64,000 nucleotides of DNA from Caprimulgus europaeus (taxonomy: Eukaryota; Chordata; Aves; Caprimulgiformes; Caprimulgidae). The stretch is taken from positions 1,868,416 to 1,932,415 of the forward strand of contig OU015524.1 in the NCBI GenBank assembly GCA_907165065.1, written 5' to 3'. Position 1 is the first letter of the stretch, and every line of letters starts with the position of its first letter. The translations under genes and the position numbers were made by a program. This document shows positions 59,692-64,000 of the stretch, one piece after another. The notes under the pieces were generated by a model. It searched no databases and was not told where the DNA came from. It worked only from the letters and a program-made list of their open reading frames with translations.

Positions 59692-61261
59692 ACTGTGTGT
59701 TAAGAAGGGCTTGTTGGCAGAAGATATATATCCAGAAAAGAAAATCAGGACAAAACAATATGCAAAGATGCTTGTTAGGAGGCCAGGATGGGCAAAAGCC
59801 TTGGGCATCTGGTTGCCCTGAGTTGGAGAGAAGCCAAGTGCAGAGCCCCTGCGGTTGGACTGAGGTTAGAGAGGAGGTGAGGAGCCCCTGAGGGCAAGCA
59901 GCCAGATTTCACCTTTCCAAAGGAGCCCAGGACAGCTGCCTTCTCCTCAACACCATGACAAAGCTTCCCAAGGCAGAGCTACAGTAGCCCCCACAAAGAC
60001 ACACAAACACACATGAAAAGACAAAGCCAGGCCCTCCTTTCCCTGAAGCTGGCACTGCATATGGCATATCAGACTTTTCCCGTTCCACTCCAACCAAAGG
60101 GCTATACACATGCTTTTTTTTTTTTTCCTAGTTTAGAAAAGCAAAAACTATTTCTTGGGCTTTTGTTTCAAAAATCACTATGCTGTGACATTTTTCAGCA
60201 AAACATTTCAATTAGAGTTTTATTGTTCTTGTTTTGTTTTTTTTTCCTCCAGTAAGACAGATTTAGTATCTGGTTCCACAGACTCAGCAAGAGAGTAAAT
60301 CAGAATTTATAGGAAACTGGGAAGTCCCAAGTGGACCTACCCGGGTACAGAGCAAAGATTTAAGATTTATTTGAGGATATGGAAGTAAAAAGAACATTTC
60401 CTTTGGGAGGAGCAGCTCTTGTGTTCATGGCTTCCAGTTTCAACAGAAATGTCTTCCCTCAGTGATCTCACATCCCAGGGAACTTGGGAGATGCAGCACA
60501 ACTGGAAGAGGACAGGGAAGGGAATCCCTAAGACTCGATGACAACAGTTAAGTAATTCCAGAGACTCTCCCATAGGCAAGAAAAGTCAGAAGAGGAAAAG
60601 GAAAAAGGTCAACAACACCTTCCAGTTCAAAATTCTCTGTAAGCCACTGTTTTGCAGATAAAAATGTGAAGGGAGGCAGTGACTTCTGGTGGTGAATATT
60701 CCCATATTGCCTCTTCCTTTTGAGCTTGGCTAGCACAGTGGTGTTGAGCCTGCTAACCCCGTCGGCAGCTGAATATTTACTGCAATGTCTAGACACAGGA
60801 GAGCACTGCACCTCCTAAATTAGCCCAGGATACTCTCCAACCACCACGCTCCAGGAGAGGGATTGCCAATATCTGATACTTGAAATGGATTGCAAAATCT
60901 TTTCCCCCAACAGTGAGTTATGAGTAAAGACTGCCATCAAATAGAGGCAGAAGAGGAAATCTCACTCAGGCTGGAGTTTTTGGGGTCTCTCTGAATAGCC
61001 ACAGGCTGATGGAGCCGATGGTTTTCTGAAGCTACCTGTTTGGTTCCCAGGAGCTGTGGAGGTGGAGAATAAATCTGGCATCGATCCCATACAAACCCAG
61101 GAAGAAGAACTCTGGTTCTGCAGGGGCACGCAGCCTGTGGCAAGGTTTCCATAGCTCCATACCTTCAGGGAGCTATGTTCAAGGCCAGCTGCTCATCTCA
61201 CCATGGTATATAAATCTGAAACAAAGGCACCAGTGGCATTACACCTACCTACCCATGGGCC
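59692..61261. other. Non-coding sequence without recognised features
   Basis: T-runs before CCTAG (60113-60131) and before CCTCCAG (about 60238-60254) look like splice acceptors, but no exon with a matching donor is visible after them. Confidence 0.4.
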
Positions 61262-61576
61262 TACAAGAAAGCTGGGGAGGGACTTTTTACAAGGGCAGTT
61301 AATGACAGAACAAGGGGAAATGGCTTTAAAATGGAAGAGGGGAGGTTTAGATTAGATATTAGGAAGAAATTCTTTGGTGTGAGGGTGGTGAGACACTGGC
61401 CCAGGTTGGCCAGAGAAGCTGTGGCTGCTCCTCCCTGGAAGTGTTCTCGGCCAGGCTGGATGAGGCTTTGAGCAACCTGGTCTAGTGGAAAGTGTCCCTG
61501 CTGCTGGCAGGGGGATGGAACTGGATGAGCTTTAAGGTCCCTTCCAACCCAAAACCAGTTTGTGATTCTATGATTA
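61262..61576 (+). mobile_element. CR1 LINE fragment, 3' end (type A)
   Basis: Starts near AAGAAAGCTGGGGAGGGACT just after the ORF2 coding end and runs through GAGCAACCTGGTCTAGTGGA to TTTGTGATTCTATGATT. It aligns by eye with 40366-40857 and, inverted, with 29976-30418. It contains no coding sequence. Confidence 0.95.
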
Positions 61577-64000
61577 CTTCTGGTCTATACCACCATACTG
61601 GGGAGGAAAAACTTTCTCCAATAGTCTTAATTAAGAAAAAGATATCTAGAGCTAAAAAAATAGTTATTTACACTGGGCACGACCAGCCGTTCTCAGCCTG
61701 CAAACCACTAAGTAAACTCTTCATATCATGGGGAGCCACCAGACCCTGACCCCTGAGCCTGAAAACCATGTGGAGGAGGAGCTGGGAGGCAGAAAGGGAG
61801 AGTTACCTCATCCCCGAGCTCTGCAGCTCCCTGGGTCATGCCGGGTGCCTGGGCATAAGGGTTCCTGCACAGGCTTACATCCTCCAGGTAGTTGGTCACC
61901 CCCAATTCAGCACCAAGATCTATTTTCACAGTCACACACGTCTTCAACCAGTGGGAATGAGAGGCTCTGTGATCTGACTTCCATGATTCAGAAGCCTGCA
62001 ATTTTGCGGGCTGTGGGTGCTTCCCTCGCGTGGGACATCTGAAAGGCCAAGCCTTGCTCATCTTCGAAATTACATCTAGTGCTGGGAGATCTTTCATGTC
62101 GCAGTGCAATTGCCAGGATGAATGCATATGCTGCACCCCTTTATGGTAAGTGTGTTTTAATTTAGGCCTCTGTGATGTAAGACCCTGAAAAGTGCATTTA
62201 AAATTGAAAAGGCAGCTGGTCCTTAACACTAAAGGCACAAATATGATACCGCAAAACATTTTCTGAAGGGCGTGCCTTCTTCAAACACACCTTCATTAGA
62301 AAGATTGAAATTCAGAGGAGAGACAGCCTATGTCTTACAGTCATTATTTAAAAAAAAGAAGTCAGAGGAAGCATTGTAACTAAGGATCTAAGTTTAATTC
62401 TTTATCCAAGTTACATGTTGGCACAAGTGCAAAGGAAAGGGCTCATGTTTAGGCAGCAAAAAGTATTTGTAGGTGAAAACACTTCTTTGGATGGTGAAAA
62501 ATGTGTTTCATCTCTAGAGAGTTATTTTCAAGCTTGGAAATCAGGGCATAAAGAATTTTCCTAGGGTGGAAATGCACACTGGAGCACTTCTACTCAAGCC
62601 ACGTTGGGCAAATGATTCCAACCACGTTCAGTTTGATGGGGCAGCTCCACAGCAGCACTTCATTTTAATCCATGCTGATACAAACAATGAGGAGAGAACA
62701 AGAAGTGTGGAATTTAGGATTGAAGCACTTAACTTTACTCCAAAATTCTCCTAAGTTTGGAGTAATCCTGGTATGTCTCAGAAACATGTTAAAATTTATT
62801 TCTGCCCTTTCTGATAGTAAATTACAGGGGAGCAGAGGGGCTGAAGTGATTTAAATGCCACTTACAGCCAAGCAATGAGACACACGTAAATAAGCAGAGG
62901 AATTAAGCTCAAGTAGATGTTGTTTTCCTGTCCTAGATGACTCCCAACTGCTCCTGAGTCTGAGTTCTCCCCCTCATGCCTGGATAACTCCTCAGGCTGT
63001 GATTTCTTCTGCCATAAGAGAAGACCAACACTCTTCTCCATGCCCTTACAAATGACTGAGAAGGATACTGATGAAAATTAGTATATAAGACCAGACATGA
63101 TTACACAGATGCACTAACTGTATCAAAAGTCGCAATATGAGGTTTATTACCTGGGTGATTGATTATCTTTTTTCAAGATCTCATGTTCCTCAGTGATTAT
63201 CTCCCCCTGACACTTGGAAAATGAATACAAGAAAATTCTGTATAATGAAGTACCGTTGTTAAAAGGTTAAAGCCCCTTTGGGGGTAGTTGTGTGCAGCAA
63301 AGTAAGTTACTGCATAGCTTCTGCTGCTCTCTGGTCTAGCAGATTTTATGGTCATGTAAAGCTCTGCCTGGGATTTTGGTGACAGCTGTTAGCAGTGCCC
63401 GTGACCCTGAGAGAGGAGAAGGGCCAACATTCAGACTGCCATCTCCCAGGCCTCTGATTGAGTCTTGTAGGAGAGCTTTCACATTTGTTACTTCCTGAGA
63501 CTCAGAAATGTCAAAGAGAAGACCCAAATCTCTTCAGAGCTGAGCAGGAACTGATTTATAAGCAGCTTTTCAATGTCACAGTTATCCAGAGCATTGTATG
63601 CAGTAATAACTTCAATATTGGTAGTGTGGCGATGGCTTTGGTACAGGAGCAGCAGTTACACGCGAGGTGATGCACATGGGCCATGTGGTTAGGGTAATTC
63701 TGTCACCCTTCAAGGGGTTTTTGGACTACATTGTATGGGAGGAACAGATCTAGTGGGAGAGAAGAAGCAGAAAGCAAAAAAGAAAGGAAGAGCCCAGACT
63801 TTGTGATAGGTCTGATGAAGATAAAAACCAACAGCACTGAAAAAAATCATCAGACACCAAAACATCTTCCTCATAAGCTCACTAGCTCCCTGTTTAAAAA
63901 AATCATAATTAAAAAAAGCTATAAAATGCTTAACAAGCCAGACAGTGCTGCCAAGTTTGGGAAGTAGAAGAAGCTAGGTGTCTGGATATTGGTGAGGATC
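61577..64000. other. Non-coding sequence without recognised features
   Basis: A minus-strand open frame of 177 codons at 61726-62259 is the longest here outside the CpG island but shows no domain, repeat or transmembrane pattern I recognise, and overlaps plus-strand frames. Nothing else is supported. Confidence 0.4.

Noticed and set aside
60113-60254. Two polypyrimidine tracts ending CCTAG and CCTCCAG as splice acceptors
   Set aside because: No coding-like exon or convincing donor follows either of them.
61726-62259. 177-codon minus-strand open frame
   Set aside because: No domain or exon structure recognised, and overlapping frames exist on the other strand. Length is within chance for this much sequence.
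1-64000. Bacterial-type systems (operons, CRISPR, toxin-antitoxin, phage)
   Set aside because: CR1 elements, lack of long genes and microsatellites mark this as vertebrate nuclear DNA. No spaced direct-repeat array was seen.
1-64000. tRNA, 5S, U6 or other small RNA genes
   Set aside because: I looked for the usual internal box and conserved-core sequences and found none convincing, though a covariance-model scan could still find diverged ones.

Overview
The window looks like avian (bird) nuclear DNA, non-coding throughout as far as I can see. The main evidence is eleven CR1 non-LTR retrotransposon fragments on both strands. Several end in the CR1-type 3' terminus (GATTCTATGATTCTATG) and several carry recognisable remnants of the CR1 ORF2 C-terminus ([16 protein letters not shown], [19 protein letters not shown]). 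Old palindromic repeats of the kind common in birds, turtles and crocodilians, and MIR-like SINE remnants, fit this. CR1 also occurs in other sauropsids, and I cannot name the species. No protein-coding exon can be supported: open frames are short, overlap on all strands, and match no family I recognise except CR1 ORF2.

Layout. 1-6.6 kb: single-copy-looking sequence with three CR1 pieces and one MIR-like piece. 6.6-17 kb: mostly AT-rich single-copy sequence, including an enhancer-like block at 8.7-9.3 kb (octamer, forkhead and TCF-type motifs, nested palindromes) and a palindromic fossil repeat at 10.6 kb. 17.4 kb: a clean three-copy 65-bp minisatellite. 19.3-20.0 kb: the longest CR1 piece. 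21-30 kb: single-copy sequence, two more fossil repeats and a CR1 at 25 kb. 30.0-30.6 kb: a minus-strand CR1 beside a possible minus-strand TATA promoter and splice donor. 31.6-31.9 kb: an AT-rich, enhancer-like block. 35-36.6 kb: two diverged copies of an unnamed short repeat. 38-42.3 kb: four CR1 fragments around a CpG island at about 41.03-41.67 kb, the strongest promoter candidate. 42.3-64 kb: mostly single-copy sequence with microsatellites, a G-quadruplex motif at 51.2 kb, an 18-bp tandem duplication carrying two AAGGTCA half-sites at 59.7 kb, and a last CR1 at 61.3 kb.

No operon, pathway, CRISPR array or new multi-gene system is visible. The window is best read as intergenic or intronic DNA with one CpG-island promoter whose gene is not identifiable here. 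The CR1 copies fall into at least three 3'-end types: A at 1.3, 30.0, 40.4 and 61.3 kb, with 19.3 kb as a variant; B at 25.0, 38.0 and 39.8 kb and probably 4.8 kb; C at 1.6 and 41.8 kb. Motif-based regulatory calls are inference and would need alignment or expression data.
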